This document shows, piece by piece, positions 9,752-19,459 of a stretch of DNA of 46,375 nucleotides. A model generated the notes under the pieces. That model was given only the letters and a program-made list of their open reading frames with translations, had not been told where the DNA came from and did no database searches. The position numbers and the translations under genes are program-made. Origin of the DNA: Bacteroidota bacterium (GTDB lineage Bacteria; Bacteroidota; Bacteroidia; Chitinophagales; Saprospiraceae); assembly GCA_017858735.1 (NCBI GenBank), contig JAFMBH010000022.1:1-46375 (forward strand), in the 5' to 3' direction. The number at the start of each line of letters is the position of its first letter. Within the stretch, counting starts at the first letter, position 1.

Positions 9752-10240
9752 TTACTTGTCTGCATTATATTTTGAAACAGTCAACCGGGTGCGTTCCATT
9801 TCTCTGCGATTGTCTTTTTCTTTAATCGCCTCTCTTTTGTCAAACTCCTTTTTACCCTGGGCTAAAACAATCTCAATTTTAACAAAGCCTTTATCGGTGA
9901 AATACATCTTGTAGGGAACGACCGTTAAGCCCTTTTCGGTTACTCTTTTTTCCCATTTTTTTAGCTCCTTCTTTTGGAGTAATAATTTTCTAATGCGACG
10001 TACGTCGTGATTATAATAGGTACCATTCTCATATTCTGTTATATATAAGTTTCTAATAAATAATTCTCCTCTCTCAAAGAGACAATAAGCATCGGAAAGA
10101 TTAACTTTTCCACCACGAACCGATTTTACCTCTGTTCCAGTCAACATAATGCCAGCTTCCAGTGAATCGAGGAACTGGTATTCAAATCGAGCCCTTTTGT
10201 TAATAAAATCGGGGGTATTTTTTTTCTTTTTATCGGCCAT
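9752..10240 (-). CDS. smpB: SsrA-binding protein SmpB
   Basis: A 162-residue SmpB, the tmRNA partner in trans-translation, which rescues stalled ribosomes. The family signatures are visible: NKRARFEYQFLDSLEAGI, LTGTEVKSVRGGKVNL, and the basic C-terminal tail KEFDKREAIKEKDNRRE that mimics a codon-anticodon helix in the A site. It starts 6 bp downstream of the peptidase gene stop, so the two are probably transcribed together. The tmRNA gene (ssrA) was not found in this window. Confidence 0.97.
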   Translation of the reverse strand: MADKKKKNTPDFINKRARFEYQFLDSLEAGIMLTGTEVKSVRGGKVNLSDAYCLFERGELFIRNLYITEYENGTYYNHDVRRIRKLLLQKKELKKWEKRVTEKGLTVVPYKMYFTDKGFVKIEIVLAQGKKEFDKREAIKEKDNRREMERTRLTVSKYNADK

Positions 10241-10246
10241 TTTAAA

Positions 10247-12532
10247 TTATTCTTTAACTGGAATATTTTGTTTTCCTTTCGAATCTTGAATGGTTCGCAT
10301 CATTTCAATTCTTCCATTCATTGGAATTCGTGTTTTAACTTCACCACCCCTTAGATTTAACATCAGGAAATCAGTTATTTTCCTATACAAATGCAATCGA
10401 CTACTTCCCCCACTAATACTGTGATTTTTATTCGGATAAAAATAGGTGTCAAACTGTTTATCTTCATTAATCAGCACATTAGCCATTTCTGTGGTATGTT
10501 GAAAGTGAACATTATCGTCTGCCATACCGTGAATGAGCAAATATTTACCTTTTAATTGATGGACAAAATGAACAGGAGCATTATCATGATAACCTTTAGG
10601 GTTCTCTGACACAGTGCGCATATATCGCTCTGTATAGATATTGTCATACCATTTCCAATGAGTAACAGGGGCAACGGCAACAGCTGCTGAAAATACATCA
10701 TTTCCCTTTAGTAAACATAGGGAGGACATAAATCCTCCGTAACTCCATCCAAATATTCCTATTCTTGAAGCGTCAACAAAAGAAAGATTCCCTAAATATT
10801 TTGCCGCCTCGATTTGGTCTTCCGTTTCGTATTTGCCCAGTTGCAGATAGGTCATTTTTTTAAATGCTGCCCCCCTGCCACCGGTTCCCCTATTATCAAC
10901 ACAGGCAACAACAAACCCTTTTTGAGCAAGTAATTGAAACCACCAATAGTTTTGACCTTTCCATTGGTCTGTAACTTGCTGGCTACCAGGCCCTCCATAC
11001 ACAAACATCAGTACGGGATATTTCCCCTGTGGATTAAAATTTGCAGGTTTAATCATCCATCCATTTAATTTTACTTTTTCAGACGTTTGAAAATCGAAAA
11101 AATCAATGGGCTGGACCGTAAGTGAAGCCTGAGTAGATCTTAAGGCATCGTTCTCTTCCAGGCGCTTTATTTCAGTACCATCGGCAGCATTTATGGAGTA
11201 AACTGGTGGGCGTGAAATACTGGAATGGGTTAAAATAAAAAGGGATTTTGTCGTATTAAACTGGGCACTATTCCACCCTGGCTCTTCGGCAATTTCTTCT
11301 AATTTTGAACCATCCAGTTTTATGCGACAAATTTGTCTTTCCTTTGGATTATTCAACGCCGCTTGAAAATAAAGCCATCCTGTTTTCTCCTCCATCCCAT
11401 AAAAATCAGTGACCTCCCATTGACCTTTGGTGATAGATCTTATCATTTTGCCATCTTTACTATATAGATAAAGATGATTCCAGCCCGAGGATTCACTGGT
11501 TCGAATAAATTGGTCTTTTTCAATTAAAAAGGTGAGATTATCATTGATATCCACATAAGTATCTTCCTTTTCTTCCAATAGGGTAGATAAACTACCCGAC
11601 ACGCTTTCCATTAGAAACCATGTAAGGTGATTCTGATGTCTGTTTAAGGTTAAGAAACTTAATTGGTCGCTCGTTTTTGTCCATTCAATGCGTGGAATAT
11701 ATTCAATAGATGGATCAGTAACGGCGAAAGATGTTTTTTTCGTTGAGAGGTTATAAATACCTACGCTAACTTTGGCATTTTCCTCACCAACTTTAGGGTA
11801 TTTATATGTAACATACTCAGGATGAGCTGCTCCATTAAAGTTGGTCATGGTAAATTGAGGTACTTTTGATTCGTCAAACTTTAGGAAAGCTAAAAATTCA
11901 CTGTCAGGCGACCATTCAAAGGCTTTAGATAATCCAAATTCTTCCTCGTAAACCCAATCTCCCGCTCCATTAATAATATTATTTTTAGACCCATCTGATG
12001 TGACCGAAATACTTGTATTGGTGAATATATCCCATATAAAAAGATTATTTTCAAGTACATAAGCAACCTTGTTTCCATCGGGTGAGAAGGTAGGATAGCT
12101 TATTTTTTTTCCATTTTCAATGCTCTTAAGCAGTTTCGTTTTTCTGTCGAAAAAAAAGACGTTGGCTTTACTTGATCTTCTATATATAGCTTCCTGATGA
12201 ACTAGTATTAATAATTTTTGCTCGTCAGCACTAAATGAATAGTTACTAATGGGGCCGTTGAGTATAGATGTATATGCGACATTTTCTGCGTCAAAAATAG
12301 TTTCAATCTCATCGCCTGTAAGTAGATGGTAGGAAGTAATCTTGCCCTTTTGATTCTTTGTAAAATGCTCTCCATTGGCTAAGAAAAAAAATCCGGGGAC
12401 TGTTTTTGCAGCAAATTTGTTTTCCCTCCAAATATTCTCCAGATTAAGTTCGTTTCCAGGTGCGTTCATAGTCGTTTGGGCTATTATTGGCATAAAATAG
12501 AATATCCACAAGAGAAATACAAATAAACGCAT
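10247..12532 (-). CDS. Dipeptidyl peptidase IV-like S9 peptidase, secreted
   Basis: A 761-residue prolyl-oligopeptidase family protein. The start at 12532 begins a signal peptide, MRLFVFLLWIFYFMPIIAQ. Residues about 40-480 form the DPP-IV N-terminal beta-propeller, with its LPDxxKxAY-like repeats and the VYEEEFG active-site Glu pair that recognises the substrate N-terminus. The C-terminal alpha/beta-hydrolase domain holds Ser597 in GWSYGGFM, the Asp in HGMADDNVH and the His in NKNHSI. The expected role is to release N-terminal dipeptides, often Xaa-Pro, from peptides outside the inner membrane. An upstream in-frame start at 12607 adds 25 polar residues and is less likely. It is followed at 6 bp by smpB. 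Confidence 0.93.
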   Translation of the reverse strand: MRLFVFLLWIFYFMPIIAQTTMNAPGNELNLENIWRENKFAAKTVPGFFFLANGEHFTKNQKGKITSYHLLTGDEIETIFDAENVAYTSILNGPISNYSFSADEQKLLILVHQEAIYRRSSKANVFFFDRKTKLLKSIENGKKISYPTFSPDGNKVAYVLENNLFIWDIFTNTSISVTSDGSKNNIINGAGDWVYEEEFGLSKAFEWSPDSEFLAFLKFDESKVPQFTMTNFNGAAHPEYVTYKYPKVGEENAKVSVGIYNLSTKKTSFAVTDPSIEYIPRIEWTKTSDQLSFLTLNRHQNHLTWFLMESVSGSLSTLLEEKEDTYVDINDNLTFLIEKDQFIRTSESSGWNHLYLYSKDGKMIRSITKGQWEVTDFYGMEEKTGWLYFQAALNNPKERQICRIKLDGSKLEEIAEEPGWNSAQFNTTKSLFILTHSSISRPPVYSINAADGTEIKRLEENDALRSTQASLTVQPIDFFDFQTSEKVKLNGWMIKPANFNPQGKYPVLMFVYGGPGSQQVTDQWKGQNYWWFQLLAQKGFVVACVDNRGTGGRGAAFKKMTYLQLGKYETEDQIEAAKYLGNLSFVDASRIGIFGWSYGGFMSSLCLLKGNDVFSAAVAVAPVTHWKWYDNIYTERYMRTVSENPKGYHDNAPVHFVHQLKGKYLLIHGMADDNVHFQHTTEMANVLINEDKQFDTYFYPNKNHSISGGSSRLHLYRKITDFLMLNLRGGEVKTRIPMNGRIEMMRTIQDSKGKQNIPVKE

Positions 12533-12619
12533 AGAAGGTTGGATATAGTTATTAAACAATAAATGGTACTTCAATGTAACACTTTTTGAATAATAGTAGT
12601 TTTTCAAAAGGCAATTAAA

Positions 12620-14092
12620 TCATTGCTTCAACAATGATTCTAATAGTAAGTCTATTTCTTGCGCCTTTTTCTTTTTCTCTCTTTGAACGGGTGGTGCAGC
12701 TCTTTCTTTACAATCACTAATGGGGCATCTCTCGCAGGTAGTATGAACTTGTTTTTGGACTATTTTATCACTGTTTAAAAAGGCTATTTTTTCGTTTAAT
12801 TTATCATCTAATAAAATACCCAAAGTTAAGCTAACTTTTGCCCCGGGTCTTGGATAGTTTAATCTGGAATGAGTTAAACAAAGATAAGACTCTCTGTTTT
12901 CCTGAAAACGTGAAATTTCCAGATGCATCATAGATTCTTCCTTGTTTACGTTATTTAAAATGGAAGATACCGCAATCCACCTTCTACAGTAATGTTCAGA
13001 AAGATTGTTGCCGTGAGGTTGATGTTTTTTATTCAAATGCAATTCCCTGTCAACCTTCAGCGATTCCTCTCCAGGGTGATAGACAAAGCGCATAAAAAAA
13101 ATATCCTTTAAGCCGAAAAATTGAGGTAGTATATTGGTCATCCGATGATAGAACATTTCTGGGGTAACCATATATTTATCCATTAATTGAGAAAAATGAT
13201 GAGGATTCCAGTCTTTTTGATTGAAAATGCGCTTGATTTCACTAATAAATGGATCTTTTGGTAAATGTAGAGCGACGGAAAAGTAAATGGCTTTGGAATG
13301 ATTTAAAACTTCTTCAAATACTTTTCCCTGGGAAATGGATGAAGTGTAGGCTCGCTCTTTTAAATGTAAGATATTAAATGCCAGTTCTTTACCGAATGAA
13401 AAGGATCGTTGCATGCCATTTAAACTCCCTTTGAGAAGAAGCTGTTTTGATTTTGGCAAAAACAGATAGTATAAATGGTTTAATTTTTCGTGTTTATCTA
13501 AACCTTTGTAGTCTATATTATAATCAAATGATTCTGATAATATGTCTGCCAGTAGTTTATCGGAAATGGGTCTCTTATTTGGTATGTCAAAGTCTTTTAT
13601 GAATTGTTCTACCGCTGATTCTATATCCTCAAAATAATTTTGATGCATTTCGAGAAAGGAACGCAATGCAGCAAAATAAAAGTTTTCCTGCCTTACCGCA
13701 TAATTCCTTGAAAGTTCTAACAGCGTAGATATAAGTGCACCAACCCGAGTGGGTGCCTGGGCGATAATTTCCACTACTTTTGATAACTCAATACCAAATA
13801 AATCTAAAGGTAGCTCGTTTAGGAAATTTGAATCCAGTAATTCACTTATGGTTTCTAATCCGTCCCCTTCCCCTAAGGTGACCAGCCTCTCTGACGATTG
13901 GCCTAATACTAGGGCGAGAGCATTTAATTTATCAGACTTTGGAAATTTTTTGCCTTTTTCAATTTCATTCAAATAGGAAATGGACAAACCTGTCTGCTGG
14001 GATAATTCTAAAAAAGAATATCCCAGCGCCTGTCGAAGTTGCTTAACTTTAAGTCCAAATAGAATTCGGTTTGGAATATGTTTGTTATTCAT
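12620..14092 (-). CDS. XRE-family regulator with ScfR/RamB-like C-terminal region (DUF2083-like)
   Basis: A 490-residue regulator. The N-terminal helix-turn-helix (about 10-65) reads FGLKVKQLRQALGYSFLELS followed by LSISYLNEIEKGK. The middle region is a helical sensory portion. The C-terminal region has a closing cysteine motif CERCPISDCKERAAPP, which matches the CxxC/C..RAxPP motif of short-chain fatty-acid regulators such as RamB and ScfR. Those proteins commonly control acetate, propionate or glyoxylate metabolism. That role is not shown here, but a CoA-transferase remnant lies 5 kb away. The gene begins at the ATG at 14092, not the TTG at 14101. It has its own promoter and a 31-bp palindrome in its leader. 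The peptidase gene follows after 87 bp. Confidence 0.85.
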   Translation of the reverse strand: MNNKHIPNRILFGLKVKQLRQALGYSFLELSQQTGLSISYLNEIEKGKKFPKSDKLNALALVLGQSSERLVTLGEGDGLETISELLDSNFLNELPLDLFGIELSKVVEIIAQAPTRVGALISTLLELSRNYAVRQENFYFAALRSFLEMHQNYFEDIESAVEQFIKDFDIPNKRPISDKLLADILSESFDYNIDYKGLDKHEKLNHLYYLFLPKSKQLLLKGSLNGMQRSFSFGKELAFNILHLKERAYTSSISQGKVFEEVLNHSKAIYFSVALHLPKDPFISEIKRIFNQKDWNPHHFSQLMDKYMVTPEMFYHRMTNILPQFFGLKDIFFMRFVYHPGEESLKVDRELHLNKKHQPHGNNLSEHYCRRWIAVSSILNNVNKEESMMHLEISRFQENRESYLCLTHSRLNYPRPGAKVSLTLGILLDDKLNEKIAFLNSDKIVQKQVHTTCERCPISDCKERAAPPVQREKKKKAQEIDLLLESLLKQ

Positions 14093-14136
14093 AATCCACA
14101 AATTAACGAATTCTTTTTGATAAAAGGTACAATAAA

Positions 14137-14167
14137 AGAGGATGCCACTTTTAAAATGACAACCTCT
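14137..14167. promoter_or_regulatory. 31-bp imperfect palindrome in the leader of the ScfR-like gene
   Basis: Left arm AGAGGATGCCACTTTT and right arm AAAATGACAACCTCT are complementary apart from two mismatches and one bulge, with no loop, as in an operator. It lies 45-75 bp upstream of the ATG and downstream of the predicted promoter (14191-14224), where a repressor could block transcription. It could also be an RNA hairpin. Confidence 0.45.
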
Positions 14168-14190
14168 AACTTGGAGTAATTATTATGTTG

Positions 14191-14224
14191 CAAATATATA
14201 ACAAATTATTGGTAAATCGGCAAA
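14191..14224 (-). promoter_or_regulatory. Bacteroidota-type promoter of the ScfR-like regulator
   Basis: Reading the minus strand, TTTG (14224-14221) is followed after 22 bp by TATATTTG (14198-14191) and a C. This matches the TTTG-N-TAnnTTTGC consensus of the Bacteroidota primary sigma factor. It would start transcription about 100 bp above the ATG at 14092. Confidence 0.6.
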
Positions 14225-14267
14225 GTAAATAGTCAGAATAAGAAAATATGATAATCAAAACAGGAAT

Positions 14268-15896
14268 TTATGACATTTCTTTACTAAGGGTAACATAATA
14301 TGCAGGCGTTAATCCAGTTATTTGTTTAAAAACCCTGATAAATGACGAGGCGTTTCCAAATCCACAGGTCAAAGCAATGTCTTGAATACTGCTGTCCCTA
14401 TTTGGTTCTAGCAATAATTTTTTTGCCTCTTGAACTCTTAAGGTATTGATATAATGATTGAAATTCATTCTGGCAAATTTATTTACAGACAAGGAAATGT
14501 ATTTATCATTTGTACCCAATGCGGTGCTTACATCTGAAATAGTTATGCTTGGCTTAAGATAAAATTGTTCACTTTCCATGAGTTGTTGTATCTCGGTAAA
14601 CAACAAATATAGTTTTTGGTCATTACTATCGATATCTGAGACTATTTTCTCATGAATTAGTTTGTCTTGCGGGGTGTGATTAAGCTGAAATATTTTTCTG
14701 TAGCTGGCACGTAGTTTTAAATAAAAAACGATGCCTATGACTAATAGGATTATAAATATTATAATTAGGATGATAAATATAACAATGGTCCGGTTTTTAT
14801 TTTTATTTGCAGTTGCCAGTTTTTCCAGAGAATTTGTTAATTCATCCTTCTCATAAATAATGGACCATTCTTTATAATCAGAATTAAAATTATCCTCTAT
14901 AATTTTAGTGTTCTCATTTACATAACGGTTAAAGGATTTCTCAAATTCATCAATATTCCCCTCGTAAGCATTCAGTCTCACCTTAATGGCAGATAGCTCA
15001 TTTTTTCTTTCATCATTTGGATAGGTTGCTAAATTATATTCTGCCTCTATTAAAAGTTTTCTTGCTAATGGCAGGTTCCTTTTTTGTATATTCAATTCAA
15101 TACCTCTAATTAATACGGCTGATTTGAATCCATAGGATTGAAACACATCACTTAAGTAGTCCGCCTTTTTAAAGTAAAAATCAGCTTTTGAATTGTTTTT
15201 TAAATCCAAATAGAATTTATTTAAATTGGTAAAGGATTTGATTAAATTAAATGTATCCTTAATGTTTTCAAATATTACTGTAGCCTTCAGGGCGTTTTCT
15301 ATCGCTTTCGTTTTGTCTTTATTATCATAAAATACGGCGGCATTTAGATAAGTCAATCCTATATTTTCTTTATTCCCCACTTTTAAGAAGTAATCCTGTG
15401 CTATCTTATTCAGGTTTATGGCACTTTCATAATCTCCCGCCTTTGATTTTAATAAGGCAATATTCAAATTGGTTTGAGCAACACCAAAATCGCCCTTTCG
15501 TTTTTGTGCAATTTTTAAAGATTGTTGGTATGCAGCCAAAGATTTATCAAGTTTACCCAATATGTCATAGTTAACACCCAGATTATTAAGGCATTTCTCT
15601 GAAAAAGCTATGTTTTCCTTTGCATAATCTTGTTTTAAGGCGTTTTGGAAATATTTTGCAGAAACTATGTTTTGATCTTGATAGTAAAAGATGAGTCCAA
15701 GGGCATAACTTGATTTTGCTATGGAACTATCCACATTATTTTGCAGTGCATCTTCCAAAAGCATATCGGCTAAACGCCTTGCTTTTTCCAAATCAGATGG
15801 AATAAAGCTCATGATTTCCTTCAGCGTAGGAGGTTTCTGACCTATTGTTATACCAGGTAGAAGGAAGCTAATTAGGAAAAAAAACTTTTTTAACAT
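14268..15896 (-). CDS. TPR-containing membrane regulator with C-terminal AraC DNA-binding domain
   Basis: A 542-residue protein that appears to be a one-component membrane-spanning regulator. It begins MLKKFFFLISFLLPGI, a signal peptide. Residues about 30-330 are tetratricopeptide repeats (for example AYQQSLKIAQKRKGDFGVAQ). One strong transmembrane helix follows, IVIFIILIIIFIILLVIGIV. The last 95 residues are an AraC HTH_18 domain with the two-helix pattern QDIALTCGFGNASSFIRVFK. The periplasmic TPR part would sense a partner and the cytoplasmic AraC part would bind DNA. The 31 residues before the chosen ATG belong to the overlap with the M28 gene. It lies 34 bp below that gene, so it is likely in the same operon. 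Confidence 0.87.
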   Translation of the reverse strand: MLKKFFFLISFLLPGITIGQKPPTLKEIMSFIPSDLEKARRLADMLLEDALQNNVDSSIAKSSYALGLIFYYQDQNIVSAKYFQNALKQDYAKENIAFSEKCLNNLGVNYDILGKLDKSLAAYQQSLKIAQKRKGDFGVAQTNLNIALLKSKAGDYESAINLNKIAQDYFLKVGNKENIGLTYLNAAVFYDNKDKTKAIENALKATVIFENIKDTFNLIKSFTNLNKFYLDLKNNSKADFYFKKADYLSDVFQSYGFKSAVLIRGIELNIQKRNLPLARKLLIEAEYNLATYPNDERKNELSAIKVRLNAYEGNIDEFEKSFNRYVNENTKIIEDNFNSDYKEWSIIYEKDELTNSLEKLATANKNKNRTIVIFIILIIIFIILLVIGIVFYLKLRASYRKIFQLNHTPQDKLIHEKIVSDIDSNDQKLYLLFTEIQQLMESEQFYLKPSITISDVSTALGTNDKYISLSVNKFARMNFNHYINTLRVQEAKKLLLEPNRDSSIQDIALTCGFGNASSFIRVFKQITGLTPAYYVTLSKEMS

Positions 15897-15930
15897 AAAA
15901 AATGGTTTTATAATAGGTCTTAATCTCACA

Positions 15931-16923
15931 TCAAAGAGTTCCCGCATGTTCTCTATAAATAACAGCCAATAGTAATTGACCCACCGCACGCAAGGTATTA
16001 CGGTCTATTTTATCCAGGGTATCTTCAGGTGTATGCCAATGGGCTACGAATCCTGTTTGAGTGTCGATAGGCCTGTTTATAATGTCAATCGTTGGTATTT
16101 GAGCCAATGTATTTAAAAAATAATGGTCATCGGTGATAGCGCCAACCCGGTCATTGACAAAATAGTTTCCATAGCCCATAGCCTGGCCAAGCGTCCAGAC
16201 TTTTTCGACCACATTTCCTGCAAATTGTACCGATATTTCCTCTTTTGCAAATCTTGCTCCCGAGGCACCAACCATATCAAGCAGGATACCATAATCAGGT
16301 TTGGCATTGGCAGGATAAATTAAATTTCTTGAAAAATATTGACTGCCGAGACACCAGCTTTCTGATGCCCCTCCATTGCTATCTCCATAATCTTCTAAGT
16401 CAAAAAACACCAGATCAACGCCAAAATCAACGGGGTTAAGCTGTAATTGCCTGGCAATTTCCAATAGTACACCAACCCCGCTGGCCCCGTCATCAGCGCC
16501 TAAAACAGGTCTGTTTTTATCCCCTACCGTAATAGGTGAATCGGTAAATGGTCTTGAATCCCAATGAGCACATAATAATATTCTTCTTTGAGCGGCAGGG
16601 TTAAATTTACCAATGATATTATTCCCGTTCAATAGTTTACCATCAAATGATTTAGCAGTAAACTTTTGCTCAATGACATCAGCTCCAAATGCTTTAAGAG
16701 AGGAGGAAAGATAGTTCTGGCAAGCAATATGTGCCGGTGTATTTGGAATCCTGGGTCCAAAGGCAACTTGTTGAGCAACATATTTAAAGGCGGAATCTCT
16801 CTCAAATCGAGGTACTTTAATAGTAACTTCCTTTTCTTCTACCTTGTTTTTGGCGTCAGATTGGCAACTTTGAAGGGCTGAAAAAAAGAGCAACCCAAGG
16901 ATGAAAAGAATTCTGCTATTCAT
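15931..16923 (-). CDS. M28-family zinc peptidase/glutaminyl cyclase-like lipoprotein
   Basis: A 330-residue protein with a lipoprotein signal peptide ending LQSCQS, so it is lipid-anchored. It has the M28 fold. The zinc ligands and nearby motifs are visible: CAHWDSRP (His), GADDGASGVGVLLEIAR (Asp), DLEDYG (Glu), LLDMVGA (Asp) and HTPEDTLDKI (His). It could be an aminopeptidase or a glutaminyl-peptide cyclotransferase, which share this fold. The overall size and the FGPRIPNTPAH segment favour the cyclotransferase-like bacterial subgroup, but I cannot decide. It starts 35 bp after thiL in a run of co-directional genes. Confidence 0.85.
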   Translation of the reverse strand: MNSRILFILGLLFFSALQSCQSDAKNKVEEKEVTIKVPRFERDSAFKYVAQQVAFGPRIPNTPAHIACQNYLSSSLKAFGADVIEQKFTAKSFDGKLLNGNNIIGKFNPAAQRRILLCAHWDSRPFTDSPITVGDKNRPVLGADDGASGVGVLLEIARQLQLNPVDFGVDLVFFDLEDYGDSNGGASESWCLGSQYFSRNLIYPANAKPDYGILLDMVGASGARFAKEEISVQFAGNVVEKVWTLGQAMGYGNYFVNDRVGAITDDHYFLNTLAQIPTIDIINRPIDTQTGFVAHWHTPEDTLDKIDRNTLRAVGQLLLAVIYREHAGTL

Positions 16924-16958
16924 AAAAATGAATTAAAAATGAATAAAAAATTTTCTAA

Positions 16959-18011
16959 TTAAGACGAGAAATGTGTCCAACCCTGAGCCGTAATGGCATG
17001 TCTGTTTCCACCTTTCGTATGGAGCGTTACGCCGTCTTCCGCCGGGACTATTTCCCCGATAATATAAATATCAGTTAAAAACTTTATTTTATCAATATCT
17101 CCTGGCTTCACGGTAAATAATAACTCATAATCTTCCCCGCCACTCAAAGCGCAGGTAATGGGGTCAAGTCCAAATTGAATGGCTTGCATTTCAGTATCAA
17201 TTAATAAGGGTACACCTTCTTCTTCGATAAAGGCACCTACATTTGATTGCTTGCATAAGTGAAAAACCTCTGAAGCAAGACCGTCAGAGATATCCATCAT
17301 AGACGTGGGAACAATATTATTTTTGTCAAATAAATCAATAATATCAACTCTTGCTTCCGGTTTTAACTGTCTGCCTATGAGGTAATTATTTTCACCAAAA
17401 TCTGGTTGAATTTCTGGGTTATCTAAGAATAATCTTTTTTCTCTTTCCAACAATTGTAACCCTAAATAGGCCGCCCCTAAATCCCCGGAAACACAGATCA
17501 GATCACCAACTTTTGCTCCATTTCTGTAAACCAGTTTTTCCTGAACGCCCTGGCCCACCGCAGTAATACCTAATACCAATCCTCTGGGTGAAGAGGTGGT
17601 ATCGCCTCCAGCCAGATCTACACCATACCTTTCACATGCTTTTTTAATTCCCCAGTATAACTCTTCAACGGCTTCTACAGAAAACCTATTGGAAATACCA
17701 ATGCTGACGAAAATCTGTTTTGGAATAGCATTCATTGCATAAATATCAGATAAATTCACAACAACTGCCTTATAACCAAGATGTTTAAGAGGATGATACA
17801 TTAAATCGAAATGTATGCCTTCGATAAGCATATCAGTGCTTACCACTGTTTTAAATCCTTCATTATCAATAACGGCCGAATCATCGCCGATACCTTTAAG
17901 GGTAGATTTATTTACAATAGAAAATGGTTTAACTACTTTATCAATAAGACCAAATTCTCCAATAGTATGTATCTCCGTTCTCGTTGTTTCTTTATTATCT
18001 GAGGTGTTCAT
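16959..18011 (-). CDS. thiL: Thiamine-monophosphate kinase
   Basis: A 350-residue ThiL, which phosphorylates thiamine monophosphate to thiamine diphosphate, the last step of the cofactor pathway. The motifs are in order: GIGDDSAVI, STDMLIEGIHFDL, KAVVVNLSDI, LAGGDTT, MDISDGLASE, and SGGEDYELLF. All are Mg-ATP or substrate-binding elements of the PurM-like fold. The ATG at 18011 gives the normal N-terminus and lies 4 bp after the stop of the VWA gene. An upstream in-frame extension to 18104 would overlap that gene by 89 bp, so I rejected it. No other thiamine genes are in the window. Confidence 0.95.
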   Translation of the reverse strand: MNTSDNKETTRTEIHTIGEFGLIDKVVKPFSIVNKSTLKGIGDDSAVIDNEGFKTVVSTDMLIEGIHFDLMYHPLKHLGYKAVVVNLSDIYAMNAIPKQIFVSIGISNRFSVEAVEELYWGIKKACERYGVDLAGGDTTSSPRGLVLGITAVGQGVQEKLVYRNGAKVGDLICVSGDLGAAYLGLQLLEREKRLFLDNPEIQPDFGENNYLIGRQLKPEARVDIIDLFDKNNIVPTSMMDISDGLASEVFHLCKQSNVGAFIEEEGVPLLIDTEMQAIQFGLDPITCALSGGEDYELLFTVKPGDIDKIKFLTDIYIIGEIVPAEDGVTLHTKGGNRHAITAQGWTHFSS

Positions 18012-18015
18012 TCCT

Positions 18016-19443
18016 TTAGTTTTTGTTTTTATCGATAAATAAATCTGACTTGTAATACATCCATAAATTTGGAATGGATGGACCCAGACAGGTGCTTTTT
18101 TCAAACGAAGGTAATTTTAAGCCACATGCCTGTACTAAATCATAAGAAAGAGATTTCATCTGACATTGATTATCTTCTAAATACAATAATTTTCCTGATG
18201 TTGTTTCAGTCAGGCATTCATAATCTGCAAAGGCAGCCGCATGGTTTACCGTATTTTGTAAAAAAGAAAGCACGTGAACGTTGATGTTTTTATCAGCCAG
18301 AACTTTCGCCGATGTGCATATATCTTGCTGAGGATGCGGACAGGTATTAGCTCCGTCACTAATAACAATCAATGACTTACGTGAGTTTGAATGCGTGGAA
18401 AATAAATCGGGTGAAAGAGCCAGCATTTTAGCTAATGGCGTACTCCCTTCTGGTAAAATACTGGAAATGGTGTTTTGAATATCTTTTATTGAGGTTGTTC
18501 CCACCTTTTTCCAGACAGTTTGTGGTGTATGGCAGTCGCCTCCAATACTGCCAATACCAACCTGCTTGTCCGTATTTAAAATACCTAAAATCCGGTTAGT
18601 GAGCCATTGTGCCGTCCGGAATCGGTCTAAACCGCTGCAAGTCACTTTTTCAGTTATCATTGACCCGGAAATATCTAATAAAAAAACTACTTCGTCGTTC
18701 GGATGAATAGCTAATTTATTTAATAGCGCGGCTTCCCAGTCAGCTGATATTTGATCTACATTTAATATTGGTTTTTTAACGATTGGAGCCGAAAAATCTA
18801 AACACAAGGTGTCATTTAACAGGTTAAAGTTGTGTTGCGCATATATATTAGACGGATCAGCAAATAATGATTTTTGAAAATAAGAGGCAGACCTGAACAA
18901 ACTGACAGGGTAGATGTGCCCATGTAATTTCTTTTCATTGGATTTATCAAGATTCATCCCCTGATTGGCAAATATCGAAAAGCCGATAGCATTATGTATG
19001 ATACTCACCATCGTTTTCTCACCCATTGATTCAAAATTTTTTTGCGCCGTTTTAAGGGATATCTGCGCCTCATCAAAACGGGTATTGTAAATCTGAATCA
19101 TTCCTTTGAAAAAACTGATTAATGCTTTTTTCTCTTGAACGTCAGATTCATTTCCTTTGATTAATGCATTGGATTGTCGCAATAGCTCTTCCGCTTCTTT
19201 TAATCTGTTTAATTTTCCCTGCGTCAGAGAATACGATAAACAGAATGAAAAATTGGTGGGAATATTAGCGTGAGCTGAATGAAAATACTGATTAGCCAGG
19301 GGAATGTTGCCTTCTTTGAAATGATTGACCCCTGTAAAATAGTCTTGAAAAGCTTTCGTTGGATTACCTTTTATCGGCGAAACTGGCGGATTTATCCATC
19401 CAGTCAACATGATTAAAAGCAATATTCGGAAACCAATAAACAT
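18016..19443 (-). CDS. VWA-domain protein with TPR-like N-terminal region
   Basis: A 475-residue exported protein. It starts MFIGFRILLLIMLTG, a signal peptide. Residues about 30-200 form a helical region with TPR-like repeats (FKEGNIPLANQYFHSAHA). A von Willebrand A domain from about residue 235 has a complete MIDAS metal site: DISGS, the Thr of EGSTPLA and the Asp of VISDGAN. Such proteins often form extracytoplasmic complexes or Bat-like aerotolerance assemblies. That is a family guess, and no AAA+ MoxR partner is present here. The start at 19443 leaves 16 bp after the PAP2-like gene. Function is otherwise unknown. Confidence 0.8.
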   Translation of the reverse strand: MFIGFRILLLIMLTGWINPPVSPIKGNPTKAFQDYFTGVNHFKEGNIPLANQYFHSAHANIPTNFSFCLSYSLTQGKLNRLKEAEELLRQSNALIKGNESDVQEKKALISFFKGMIQIYNTRFDEAQISLKTAQKNFESMGEKTMVSIIHNAIGFSIFANQGMNLDKSNEKKLHGHIYPVSLFRSASYFQKSLFADPSNIYAQHNFNLLNDTLCLDFSAPIVKKPILNVDQISADWEAALLNKLAIHPNDEVVFLLDISGSMITEKVTCSGLDRFRTAQWLTNRILGILNTDKQVGIGSIGGDCHTPQTVWKKVGTTSIKDIQNTISSILPEGSTPLAKMLALSPDLFSTHSNSRKSLIVISDGANTCPHPQQDICTSAKVLADKNINVHVLSFLQNTVNHAAAFADYECLTETTSGKLLYLEDNQCQMKSLSYDLVQACGLKLPSFEKSTCLGPSIPNLWMYYKSDLFIDKNKN

Positions 19444-19459
19444 CAGGTTAAAAATGAAA

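Noticed and set aside
12533-12607. Upstream extension of the DPP-IV peptidase
   Set aside because: It would put 25 polar residues before a clear signal peptide, which is not expected.
18012-18104. Upstream extension of thiL
   Set aside because: It would overlap the VWA gene by 89 bp, and the family N-terminus fits the ATG at 18011.
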